A stretch of DNA of 64,000 bases from an uncultured Buttiauxella sp. Its GTDB lineage: Bacteria; Pseudomonadota; Gammaproteobacteria; Enterobacterales; Enterobacteriaceae. The notes beneath the pieces were generated by a model. That model was given only the letters and a program-made list of their open reading frames with translations, ran no database searches and was not told the origin of the DNA. Positions 37,152-45,243 of this stretch are shown here, in pieces. Position numbers and translations under genes: made by a program. The stretch spans positions 62,001 to 126,000 of the forward strand of contig CAMLJN010000008.1 of the NCBI GenBank assembly GCA_946480445.1, read 5' to 3'. Every line of letters begins with the position of its first letter. The first letter of the stretch is position 1.

Positions 37152-37410
37152 ATAAACATCCTGTTTATTCCATTCTGGTTGAGGGGATATTCAGGCCGCA
37201 GGGAAAAAAAAGCAAATGCTTTGGCAATAAGACTCTAATGCCCCTGTGGTAGGTACACCACAAAACGGAGAGCGGAGCGACCATCGTCTCGCCAGGCAGT
37301 CAGCTGCCATTTTCCTCTCTGCCTTTACGCTTTCTGGCCGCAGAACAGCGGATAGAGACCTCCGTACCAGAGAAAGCGCCTCCTCGGGTGACTCATTTGT
37401 CGTTTAAGGC
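37152..37410. other. Intergenic region between toxin and cheV
   Basis: About 260 bases with no gene. It contains short GC-rich inverted stretches near 37268-37320 that I cannot assign. Confidence 0.45.
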
Positions 37411-37437
37411 TCTACTTTTTTTTCTTTCTGCCGATAA
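37411..37437 (+). promoter_or_regulatory. FliA (sigma-28) promoter of cheV
   Basis: A TCTACTTT -35 (37411-37418), an 11-base spacer and a perfect GCCGATAA -10 (37430-37437) match the flagellar class 3 consensus TAAAGTTT-N11-GCCGATAA. It is 63 bases before the gene. Confidence 0.75.
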
Positions 37438-37500
37438 CTTATACAGGGCAGCTGGAAAACAGCGCGACAAAGACCCGCTGGGTTATCACTTGAGGTTAAA

Positions 37501-38469
37501 ATGGACAGTTTTCAAAAAGACATTGATGAAAGGGCTAACCTGGCGTTATCCAATAAATTTGAGCTGCTGCTGTTCCGGTTAGGCAAAGGCCAGCACGCGG
37601 ATAAATCAGAGCTGTACGGTATCAACGTTTTTAAACTGCGTGAAATTGTGCCGATGCCGAAAATTAATCGCGCGGCAGGAATGGAGTCGCCGCTGCTCGG
37701 TATGGCGAATATTCGCGACCAGATCATCCCGGTTATCGATCTGCCAGCCGTGACCGGCTGCACGCCGCAAACGGGCCTGAATCTGCTGCTGATCACCGAA
37801 TATGCCCGCAGCACCCAGGCTTTCGCGGTGGAATCTGTGGAAAACATCATCCGCCTTGACTGGAGCCAGGTACACGCCGCCGAGGCGGGGGTGAGCAGCC
37901 GCAACATTACCAGCATCGCCTCGCTGGACAGCGACGAGTACAAGGATGAACTGGCGCTGGTGCTCGACGTGGAACAGATCCTCTATGACATTATCCCCGC
38001 CGGACGCGACGTGGATGTCAGCGCCATCGAAGAGAAAACCTATACTCTGAGGCCGGGCGCGGTGGCGATTGTGGCGGAAGATTCAAAGGTCGCCCGTTCG
38101 ATGCTGGAACAGGGCCTCAAGGGCATGGGGATCCCGGCGATTATGCACTCCACGGGGCTGGAGGCCTGGGAAAAAATCAAAGCTATCGCCGAAGAGGCGA
38201 AAGCGGCAGGCCAGCCGATCACCGACCGCATTGGCATGGTGCTGACCGATATTGAAATGCCGGAAATGGATGGCTTTACGCTGACGCGTAACATTAAAAC
38301 CGATGCGACGTTAAAGCAGATCCCCGTTGTCATCCACTCCTCCCTGTCAGGCAGCGCCAACGAAGATCACGTCCGTAAAGTGGGCGCCAACGGCTACGTG
38401 GCGAAGTTCGATGTTAAAGAGCTTTCAGCGGTGATCCACAAGGCGCTCGAGGATGCGGCGCTGAATTAA
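37501..38469 (+). CDS. cheV: Chemotaxis coupling protein CheV
   Basis: This 322-residue protein has an N-terminal CheW-like coupling domain (~15-165, with GMANIRDQIIPVIDLP) and a C-terminal receiver domain (~185-320). The phosphoacceptor aspartate is in MVLTDIEMPEMDGF. CheV links chemoreceptors to CheA and adapts by phosphorylation. E. coli K-12 lacks it, whereas Salmonella and many Enterobacter relatives have it. The FliA promoter places it in the flagellar regulon with the chemoreceptor at 43424-45082. Confidence 0.93.
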   Translation: MDSFQKDIDERANLALSNKFELLLFRLGKGQHADKSELYGINVFKLREIVPMPKINRAAGMESPLLGMANIRDQIIPVIDLPAVTGCTPQTGLNLLLITEYARSTQAFAVESVENIIRLDWSQVHAAEAGVSSRNITSIASLDSDEYKDELALVLDVEQILYDIIPAGRDVDVSAIEEKTYTLRPGAVAIVAEDSKVARSMLEQGLKGMGIPAIMHSTGLEAWEKIKAIAEEAKAAGQPITDRIGMVLTDIEMPEMDGFTLTRNIKTDATLKQIPVVIHSSLSGSANEDHVRKVGANGYVAKFDVKELSAVIHKALEDAALN

Positions 38470-38480
38470 TTTTAGTCCGG

Positions 38481-38504
38481 GGCGGGAGCATAATGTCTCC
38501 CGCC
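38481..38504 (+). terminator. Hairpin after cheV
   Basis: A GGCGGGAG / CTCCCGCC perfect 8-bp stem with an 8-base loop starts 11 bases after the stop. The T-run is weak. Confidence 0.5.
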
Positions 38505-38654
38505 TGATAACCCTCGCCCGGCATTATGTTGCCATTTTTGCTCATCCCTTCCACACAACCGGTGGTGTCTCCTTTCATGTTCCGCGGGTTAAGCCAGCGC
38601 ACTGGAGCGGAGTTACGTTATCCAGCTGACACGACAGGTTTTCTTCTTAGGGGT

Positions 38655-38709
38655 TAAGGTTATAACCTTATTAAAACTACGGCATTGATAAACATTTTCA
38701 ATATCATTT
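38655..38709. promoter_or_regulatory. sodA regulatory region: 16-bp palindrome and Fur-box-like site
   Basis: TAAGGTTATAACCTTA (38655-38670) is a perfect palindrome. Around 38685-38709 lies an AT-rich sequence resembling a Fur box (GATAAACATTTTCAATATCAT). E. coli sodA is repressed by Fur and ArcA and activated by SoxS. Confidence 0.5.
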
Positions 38710-38793
38710 AATTAACTATAATGAACCAACTGATTACGCGGCGTTAACAGCCAGTCAGTTATTCGCGCCGCCCGACAATAATGGAGATGAAAC

Positions 38794-39414
38794 ATGAGTT
38801 ATACCCTGCCATCCCTGCCTTATGCTTACGACGCCCTGGAACCTCATTTCGACAAGCAAACGATGGAAATCCATCACACTAAACACCACCAGGCCTACGT
38901 GAATAACGCTAACGCAGCGCTGGAATCTCTGCCAGAGTTCGCGAACCTGTCTGCAGAAGAGCTGATCGCTAAACTGGATCAGCTGCCAGCGGACAAGAAA
39001 ACCGTGCTGCGTAACAACGCGGGCGGCCACGCTAACCACAGCCTGTTCTGGAAAGGCCTGAAAACTGGCACCACCCTTACAGGTGACCTGAAAGCGGCTA
39101 TCGAGCGTGATTTCGGCAGCGTTGACGCGTTCAAAGCTGAGTTTGAAAAAGCAGCGGCCACCCGTTTCGGCTCCGGCTGGGCGTGGCTGGTACTGAAAGG
39201 TGACAAACTGGCCGTGGTCTCTACCGCAAACCAGGACAGCCCGCTGATGGGCGAGGCGATTTCTGGCGCATCCGGCTTCCCGATTGTGGGTCTGGACGTG
39301 TGGGAGCACGCTTACTACCTGAAGTTCCAGAACCGTCGCCCTGACTACATCAAAGCCTTCTGGGATGTGGTGAACTGGGACGAAGCGGCTGCACGTTTCG
39401 CTGCAAAAAAATAA
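38794..39414 (+). CDS. sodA: Manganese superoxide dismutase
   Basis: This 206-residue cytoplasmic enzyme converts superoxide to hydrogen peroxide and oxygen. The metal ligands are in [10 protein letters not shown] (His27), NHSLFW (His82 region) and DVWEHAYY (Asp and His). The length matches E. coli SodA and the start follows TGGAGATG. It is followed by yiiM; E. coli has kdgT between the two. Confidence 0.97.
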   Translation: MSYTLPSLPYAYDALEPHFDKQTMEIHHTKHHQAYVNNANAALESLPEFANLSAEELIAKLDQLPADKKTVLRNNAGGHANHSLFWKGLKTGTTLTGDLKAAIERDFGSVDAFKAEFEKAAATRFGSGWAWLVLKGDKLAVVSTANQDSPLMGEAISGASGFPIVGLDVWEHAYYLKFQNRRPDYIKAFWDVVNWDEAAARFAAKK

Positions 39415-39433
39415 GTTGCAAAGCAGCTTATGA

Positions 39434-39457
39434 GAAGCGAGCCTAATGGCTCGCTTC
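39434..39457 (+). terminator. sodA terminator hairpin, first copy
   Basis: A GAAGCGAGCC-TAAT-GGCTCGCTTC perfect 10-bp stem lies 20 bases after sodA. A near copy with TGAT loop at 39595-39612, followed by TTTTTTT, looks like the functional terminator. The two flank the repeat element at 39514-39582. Confidence 0.65.
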
Positions 39458-39513
39458 AGATTAATGACAACCCTCATCCTTTAACAGGACGAGCAGAGAG
39501 CAGCAAATAAAAG

Positions 39514-39582
39514 GAAAATCAATTCATTGATTTTCGGCAGCTCACCACAAAGAAGGAAAAACCACGTTTTTTCCTTCTTTGT
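39514..39582. repeat. Two-hairpin intergenic element, copy 1
   Basis: The first hairpin is GAAAATCAAT-TC-ATTGATTTTC (39514-39535). The second, 39547-39582, has ACAAAGAAGGAAAAA / TTTTTTCCTTCTTTGT arms. An inverted copy of the whole unit is at 48763-48830. The shared order, spacing and arm sequences mark a dispersed palindromic element. Confidence 0.8.
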
Positions 39583-39648
39583 CAGCAATCTAAGGCGAGC
39601 CTGATGGCTCGCTTTTTTTATGTCTGTTGTACAAACAGGGAGGAGCAG

Positions 39649-40323
39649 ATGCATCATCCACTACAGGTTTATATCGGCAAAATCCGTCAATATGACGGCA
39701 GCAGGCCGAGCGCCATCGCTAAAATCCAGGTTGACGGTGAGCTCAGGCTAACCGAGCTTGGCCTGGAAGGGGACGAACAGGCTGAGAAAGTCATTCATGG
39801 CGGGCCGGATCGCGCCCTGTGCCACTATCCACGGGAACATTACCTCCACTGGGCGCGAGAATTCCCGGAGCAGGCCGAGCAGTTCAGCGCTCCTGCGTTC
39901 GGCGAAAATCTCTCCACTGAGGGGCTGTTGGAAAAGGATGTGTATATCGGCGATATTTTCCGTTGGGGAAGCGCGCTTATCCAGGTCACGCAGCCGCGCT
40001 CGCCGTGCTTTAAACTCAATTATCATTTTGGCATCAGCGACATGGCGTCGTTAATGCAGCAGGCGGGTTATTGCGGCTGGTTATATCGCGTGGTGATGGC
40101 CGGGAACGTCCCTACGGAGTCACCGCTTGAGCTGGTCTCGCGAGTCAGCGATGTGAGCGTGGCGGAAGCGATAGCCATCGCCTGGCATATGCCCTTTGAC
40201 GATGAGCAGTATCATCGGCTGTTATCTGCCGCAGGGCTTTCTGTAAGCTGGACGCGCACCATGCAAAAGCGTCGTCTTTCCGGGAAGATGGAGGATAACT
40301 CGCGGCGGCTGTCAGGGAAGTAA
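39649..40323 (+). CDS. yiiM: MOSC-domain protein YiiM
   Basis: This 224-residue protein has the same length as E. coli YiiM. The MOSC domain (~25-165) includes GDEQAEKVIHGGPDRALCHYPREHY and the conserved cysteine in TQPRSPCFKL. MOSC proteins bind the molybdenum cofactor; YiiM reduces N-hydroxylated compounds such as 6-N-hydroxylaminopurine. The start at 39649 follows GGGAGGAG. It lies downstream of sodA. Confidence 0.93.
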   Translation: MHHPLQVYIGKIRQYDGSRPSAIAKIQVDGELRLTELGLEGDEQAEKVIHGGPDRALCHYPREHYLHWAREFPEQAEQFSAPAFGENLSTEGLLEKDVYIGDIFRWGSALIQVTQPRSPCFKLNYHFGISDMASLMQQAGYCGWLYRVVMAGNVPTESPLELVSRVSDVSVAEAIAIAWHMPFDDEQYHRLLSAAGLSVSWTRTMQKRRLSGKMEDNSRRLSGK

Positions 40324-40340
40324 AGGGGTGACAGAAACGA

Positions 40341-40365
40341 AAAAACCCGCCAGAGGCGGGTTTTT
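40341..40365. terminator. Bidirectional terminator between yiiM and cspA
   Basis: AAAAACCCGCC-AGA-GGCGGGTTTTT is a stable stem with A- and T-runs on both sides, serving the convergent yiiM and cspA. Confidence 0.88.
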
Positions 40366-40390
40366 AGAATTCTTGCTTTTCGGCTAGAAC

Positions 40391-40603
40391 TTACAGGCTG
40401 GTTACGTTACCAGCTGCTGGGCCTTTAGCACCACTTTCGATGGTGAAAGACACTTTCTGGCCTTCGTCCAGGGACTTGTAGCCATCGTTCTGGATAGCAG
40501 AGAAGTGTACGAACACATCTTTAGAGCCATCGTCAGGAGTGATGAAGCCGAAGCCTTTGTCAGAGTTGAACCATTTTACCAGACCAGTCATTTTAGCAGA
40601 CAT
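40391..40603 (-). CDS. cspA: Major cold shock protein CspA
   Basis: This 70-residue RNA chaperone is almost identical to E. coli CspA. RNP1 is KGFGFI and RNP2 is VFVHF. It melts RNA structure after temperature downshift. A long cold-box leader precedes it. Its neighbour yiaF is as in E. coli, but yiiM on the other side is not. Confidence 0.97.
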   Translation of the reverse strand: MSAKMTGLVKWFNSDKGFGFITPDDGSKDVFVHFSAIQNDGYKSLDEGQKVSFTIESGAKGPAAGNVTSL

Positions 40604-40765
40604 AGATATTACCTTTTAATTTAAGTTTGCCTTTCGGCGTAGTGCAAAGGTGTGCTTACAGATTTTTTAAAGCGAGAAAGGATAAGCGCACGTCGAAGGG
40701 TATCTATGGATAACTCTTGGAGGACTGCTTTACTAGACTGCTTGAAAGGTCTGTATGTCAAACCG
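40604..40765 (-). promoter_or_regulatory. cspA 5' leader with cold box (RNA thermosensor)
   Basis: The ~160-base leader closely matches the E. coli cspA leader. It begins with the cold box GGTTTGACATACAGACC (40748-40764) and ends with CCGAAAGGCA and AAAGGTAAT before the start. This RNA refolds at low temperature to expose the ribosome binding site. Confidence 0.85.
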
Positions 40766-40878
40766 ATGGAAGCATTAACGCATATTTAACCCAGCGTTGA
40801 CAAGAACTATTTCAGCCGTCCACAGGGCTGGAGCTGTAGCCTCCTGAAAATCCCCGCCCTACAGCGGGGATGTTTGTC

Positions 40879-41589
40879 TTATTGCAGGGCTTTTTGCGCG
40901 GAGCCATAAGCCTGCATAAAGGCTTGATGCTGCGAGGCTAATGGCCCGATCAGCGAGTTATACTGGCTGGCCTGCTGTGACGTCGGGAACTGAATGCCGC
41001 CGGAGGTAAAGCTCACCTGGTCATTCTGCTGCTGGATGAAATCACCCACCTGCACAAGCTGCTGAGTGAGCGTTTGTGCGGCAGGGATCAGCGGAGCCAT
41101 AGCGTTTGCCGGCGCGGTGACCACTTTCTGATAAACCTGGTCGTAGACGGTCTTCAGATCGTCCGGTTGTTTGAGCGTGGAGCGTGCGCTGTCTGCCTGC
41201 ATTTTCGCATTCTGCACCTGCTGGCCGAGCACATTCAGCGAACCGTTCGCCTGACGAAGGGCGTCACGTTGAGTCAGATAATCCTGCGGTACGCGAATGC
41301 TGTTGACGCTGTCGACAACCGGTTTCATGCCGTCGTCCATCGCCTGGCTAACCTGTTGCGAGAAGCCGTACAGGATGGCGTAGTCAGACACCAGCGGGCC
41401 AAACTGTTTTTTCTGATCGGTGGTCAGCGTCGGCAGGCGTTCGCCGCTGCGCATGGCCGTATTTTGCAGGAAGTCGATAAACGCCTTACGCTGATCGCCT
41501 TCTTTATCAAAGCAACCGCTAAGGCTCACCACCATCAATAACGCCGCAAGCGACGCAAACCAGCGAGAGCAGGATTTACCTGTCGCCAT
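40879..41589 (-). CDS. yiaF: DUF3053 lipoprotein YiaF
   Basis: This 236-residue lipoprotein has a signal ending in the lipobox LSGC (~Cys26). The mature part is helical with Gln-rich coiled-coil character (LRQANGSLNVLGQQVQNAKMQ). It matches E. coli YiaF in length and sequence. The start at 41589 fits the signal peptide; 71 upstream codons in frame are spurious. The function is not established. Confidence 0.9.
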   Translation of the reverse strand: MATGKSCSRWFASLAALLMVVSLSGCFDKEGDQRKAFIDFLQNTAMRSGERLPTLTTDQKKQFGPLVSDYAILYGFSQQVSQAMDDGMKPVVDSVNSIRVPQDYLTQRDALRQANGSLNVLGQQVQNAKMQADSARSTLKQPDDLKTVYDQVYQKVVTAPANAMAPLIPAAQTLTQQLVQVGDFIQQQNDQVSFTSGGIQFPTSQQASQYNSLIGPLASQHQAFMQAYGSAQKALQ

Positions 41590-41981
41590 CTTTTCTACTC
41601 CTTTCACCAAACAATGCCAATGCGCATATGCGTACCCGATAATGTAGCTAATGATAGTCCAGGCCGTCCGTGCAAGATACCCTTTCGCAACAATCTCTTT
41701 GCGGTAAATCAGCGTCGCGACAAGGCGTGATGACCCGCTTCCGGTCGCGCTTTGCGGCGGCTGACTTTTCGTCTGATGTGGCGTACTTGTTAGCCTTCTC
41801 ACAAATTCGCGCTGTCGAATTTTTTCTGCTCAGCGGTTTAACCCATTAATACACAAAATATTATTTTATCCTCCGTGCGCGCATGGGTACCGCCAGGACG
41901 ATAATCGCACACTTACACCCGCCGGATGATTGCCGAATAGCCTGGTCAATGGTTTGCTTTATCGGACGATTAACGAATTGT

Positions 41982-41998
41982 TGTTCGATAATCGAACA
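41982..41998. promoter_or_regulatory. IclR/PcaR-type operator palindrome
   Basis: TGTTCGATAATCGAACA is a perfect 17-base palindrome 77 bases upstream of the aromatic-acid permease remnant. It matches the GTTCGATAATCGNAC pattern of IclR-family regulators of protocatechuate genes. No such regulator gene is in the window. The rest of 41590-42074 shows no gene. Confidence 0.6.
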
Positions 41999-42074
41999 CT
42001 TCAGGTTAACGCCAGCAAGTCCCGGCGCATCCGACCGTGGCGCCGCGGTTTGCTACTTTTCCAGGACTTGCCTT

Positions 42075-42797
42075 ATGACAAATTCAACAATTGATATTCA
42101 GGCATTTATCAACGAGCACTGTTTCTCGGGATGCCAGTGGCTGATACTGGTTCTCTGCTTTGTGACCGTCGCCATGGATGGTTTTGATACCGCCATTATT
42201 GGCTTTATCGCCTCGGATCTGGTGCAGGAGTGGGGCGTACAAAAATCCGATCTCGGGCCGGTGATGAGCGCCGCGCTTGTTGGTTTAGCCGTGGGGGCGC
42301 TGGCCGCCGGGCCGATGGCGGACCATATCGGCCGCAAAAAAGTGCTGGTGCTATCGATCGTGATATTTGGCGGGTTCAGCCTGCTGACGGCTTTTGCCAG
42401 CAACCTGACCATGCTTGCGCTGCTGCGCTTTCTGACCGGCCTGGGGCTGGGGGCGGCGATGCCGAATGCGGCGACGCTGATGTCGGAATATGCTCCGGAG
42501 CGCAGGCGGGCGCTGCTGGTGAATCTGATGTTTGTCGGCTTCCCGATAGGCTCCTCTATGGGCGGGTTTGTTTCGGCGTGGATGATCCCGTACCTGGGCT
42601 GGCAGAGCGTGCTGATTCTGGGCGCCTTTAGCGGCGCGCTCCTGATGCAGGCTGAGCTGTCGTTCAGAACGATTTTTATGTTGCTTGCACTCCCGGCCGT
42701 GCTCTCTGCCGTGGCGCTGATGGTGAAATCCTGGGTGGGGGCCAGCACGCCTCGCAATGAGCTTCTGCCCGACGATAACGTGACGCAAAAAGCCTGA
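42075..42797 (+). pseudogene. Internally deleted aromatic acid:H+ symporter (AAHS family)
   Basis: The 240-residue frame begins like PcaK/MhpT-type permeases: VAMDGFDTAIIGFIASDL, then the MFS motif GPMADHIGRKK. After helix 6 (LGWQSVLILGAFSG) it jumps to the last helices (GALLMQAELSFRTIFMLLALPAVLS). About 200 residues, helices ~7-10, are missing, compared with ~450 residues in the family. The join keeps the reading frame, so a product could be made, but it should not transport. Confidence 0.75.
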
Positions 42798-43056
42798 GGG
42801 CCAGAACAACACGCCGGTGGGCTTAGGCTCACCGTTAATGCCGGTTTTGCATAACCATTTACAAATTTATACTTAGTTGCCTTCTACGCCAGCTTTTCAA
42901 TCTGTTACACCGCTTAACTTTGCGCAAAAAACGCATCAGGCCTCTACCTCATACCCTTAGCCCGCTAATAAATCATCACCCTGCTTTTTTTCAGGCTACT
43001 CTTAATAGGCTTCTTAACCTTCACGAGGTCAATGTGTGATTTATGAGGAGTTCTCA

Positions 43057-43344
43057 ATGGAATATAAAGATCCAATGTTTGAACTGCTGAGCAGCCTTGA
43101 GCAGATTGTGTTTAAAGAGAATCAAACGGTAGCGCTGAAACAAAAAACCAATGCGTTTTCTGAGTTTGAGCAGCTGCGAAAGAGCACCGGGCTGAAGATT
43201 GATGATTTTGCCCGTGTGATGGGGGTCAGCGTTTCAGTGGTGCAGGAATGGGAGTCAAAACGAGTCAGACCCTCTGGCACAGAACTGCAGTTGATGCGCC
43301 TGATTCAGGCCAACCCCCTGCTAAGTAAGCAGCTGATGGAATAA
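43057..43344 (+). CDS. yiaG: HTH-type regulator YiaG
   Basis: This 95-residue protein, like E. coli YiaG, has a C-terminal helix-turn-helix (TGLKIDDFARVMGVSVSVVQEWESKRVRPSG) of the HigA/MqsA-like antitoxin type. AGGAG lies seven bases before ATG 43057. No toxin partner is adjacent. It keeps the E. coli neighbourhood between cspA and glyS. Targets are unknown. Confidence 0.9.
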   Translation: MEYKDPMFELLSSLEQIVFKENQTVALKQKTNAFSEFEQLRKSTGLKIDDFARVMGVSVSVVQEWESKRVRPSGTELQLMRLIQANPLLSKQLME

Positions 43345-43376
43345 TTTTTACTTTTTGTATCCTGACTGGTTTTATG

Positions 43377-43404
43377 AAAACCCCGCTCTGTGAGGCGGGG
43401 TTTG
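43377..43404. terminator. Bidirectional terminator between yiaG and the chemoreceptor
   Basis: AAAACCCCGC / GCGGGGTTTG with an 8-base loop lies between two convergent genes. Confidence 0.8.
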
Positions 43405-43423
43405 TTGTTTCTGACGTTCAATA

Positions 43424-45082
43424 TCAGAAGGTTTCCCAGTTAGCATCTGAAGCCACGCTGGCCGTCTGCGGTTTTAACGCCGCAGGGCGTGAAGTGGCTG
43501 CCGGTGCGGCCGCTGTGCTTCTGGCACCTTGTTTGATCCGGAAGGCCGAGACAGCTTCACGCAGCTGGCTGGCCTGATTTTCCAGCGCCGCCGACGCTGC
43601 GGCAGACTCTTCAACCAGCGCGGCGTTCTGTTGTGTGACGCTGTCCATTTCTGAAACGGCCAGTGCGACCTGCTCGATGCCTTTACTTTGTTCATCGGAC
43701 GCCGAGGCGATCTCCCCCATGATGTCGGTCACGCGAGTAACGGCTGAGACAATTTCTTTCATGGTGTCGCCCGCTTCACGCACCTGGTTTGACCCGGTGC
43801 CGATACGCGTAACGGAGTTTTCAATCAGCACTTTAATCTCTTTTGCTGCCTGAGCGCTGCGGCTGGCCAGCGTACGCACCTCTCCGGCCACCACGGCAAA
43901 GCCGCGCCCTTGCTCACCCGCGCGAGCCGCTTCTACGGCTGCGTTGAGGGCCAGAATATTGGTCTGGAAGGCAATACCGTCGATCACGCTGGTAATATCG
44001 ACAATTTTAGCGGAACTTTCGGCAATATCGCTCATCGTGCTGACAACGTTATCAACCACGCGGCCGCCCTTAAGCGCGGTCTCAGAGGCGTTTTTCGCCA
44101 GGTGCGTGGCCTGACGAGCGTTATCGGTGTTCTGTTTCACCGTCGCGGTGAGCTGCTCCATACTGGCCGCCGTTTCCTCCAGCGCCGCAGCCTGCTCTTC
44201 GGTACGGGAGGAGAGGTCGCTGCTGCCCGCAGAAATTTCACTTGCCCCGGTGTAGATGGAGTCGGAGTTGTCACGCACCGAACTGACGGTACGAATCAGC
44301 GACTGCTGCATGGTCTTCAGGCTGGCTGCGAGGCGGCTCATTTCGCTGCGGCCTTCGGCATCAATAGTGCGGGTTAAATCGCCTTCAGAGATAGCCTGGA
44401 TATGATCCATAACAGCCTGCAGCGGGTGAAGCAGCACGCGTTGCAGACCCAGCCAGATGAGCACCAGCACGGCAATCACGATGATCAGGATTGTGCCCAG
44501 CGTCCACTGCATTCCGGTGAAGCTGCTTTGGTTTTGCTCGCTTGCCGCTTTTAGCAGGCGGGTGTTCTGGGTCAGCCATTGATCATAAACGGCTTTCATC
44601 TCATCCTGGGCCTGCTGGGCCTCAAGATTGCCATAGGCCTCATAGTTATCGGCTTTCAGGAACACGATAGACTGTTGCAGGATGTCATGCAGCTTCTTAA
44701 AGCTGGCCACGGCGCGGGTATCCAGGGTGAGATCCTGGCCTGTGACATCATCAGAATCCATATAATTTTTGAAGCTCTTTTCGGCTTCATTAAGCGTGGT
44801 GGTGGCGGTATCCAGCAGCTTGCTCATGGCTGCCAGCGAAGCCGGGTCCCGCTGGTTTTTCAGGATACAGATGGCGACGCGGTTAATGGTGACGCGGGTT
44901 TCAACCAGCGTCTGGAAGCTGCCTCCCAGCTCCTGCTGCTGGTAGTTAAGCAGGCCGGTATGCTGGAAATTAAGACGATCGCTGCTGACCGAGGAATAAA
45001 AGAGCGCCCCCGTTATCAGTAATAAAATGCTGAAAATGCCCAGGGTGGCAACAATCCCTGTGATGACTTTGATGTTTTTCAT
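43424..45082 (-). CDS. Methyl-accepting chemotaxis protein (Tsr/Tar-like)
   Basis: This 552-residue receptor has TM1 at ~7-30, a four-helix periplasmic ligand domain, TM2 at ~190-213, HAMP, then the signalling coiled coil with the hairpin tip DGIAFQTNILALNAAVEAAR. It ends in NWETF, the canonical CheR/CheB tether, so it is a high-abundance-type receptor able to undergo assisted methylation. A FliA promoter lies upstream. The ligand is unknown; the typical Tsr serine-binding residues are not evident to me. Confidence 0.92.
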   Translation of the reverse strand: MKNIKVITGIVATLGIFSILLLITGALFYSSVSSDRLNFQHTGLLNYQQQELGGSFQTLVETRVTINRVAICILKNQRDPASLAAMSKLLDTATTTLNEAEKSFKNYMDSDDVTGQDLTLDTRAVASFKKLHDILQQSIVFLKADNYEAYGNLEAQQAQDEMKAVYDQWLTQNTRLLKAASEQNQSSFTGMQWTLGTILIIVIAVLVLIWLGLQRVLLHPLQAVMDHIQAISEGDLTRTIDAEGRSEMSRLAASLKTMQQSLIRTVSSVRDNSDSIYTGASEISAGSSDLSSRTEEQAAALEETAASMEQLTATVKQNTDNARQATHLAKNASETALKGGRVVDNVVSTMSDIAESSAKIVDITSVIDGIAFQTNILALNAAVEAARAGEQGRGFAVVAGEVRTLASRSAQAAKEIKVLIENSVTRIGTGSNQVREAGDTMKEIVSAVTRVTDIMGEIASASDEQSKGIEQVALAVSEMDSVTQQNAALVEESAAASAALENQASQLREAVSAFRIKQGARSTAAAPAATSRPAALKPQTASVASDANWETF

Positions 45083-45120
45083 GGAACGCGATAAGCCTGT
45101 AACTGTGGGTGATAATTAAT

Positions 45121-45147
45121 CTATCGGTGTTACGGGTCTGAACTTTA
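45121..45147 (-). promoter_or_regulatory. FliA (sigma-28) promoter of the chemoreceptor
   Basis: On the minus strand TAAAGTTC (45140-45147), an 11-base spacer and ACCGATAG (45121-45128) match TAAAGTTT-N11-GCCGATAA at 13 of 16 positions. It is about 40 bases before the start. Confidence 0.8.
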
Positions 45148-45203
45148 ATCTGTGTCGGGCGGGTTTTTGGTTAATAATTGATAACGCAGGGTAATTAAAT
45201 AAT

Positions 45204-45227
45204 AAAAAACCCGCCGCAGCGGGTTTT
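45204..45227 (-). terminator. glyS terminator
   Basis: AAAAAACCCGC-CGCA-GCGGGTTTTT lies directly downstream of the glyS stop. Confidence 0.85.
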
Positions 45228-45243
45228 TGTCAAAGGGGCGGGA

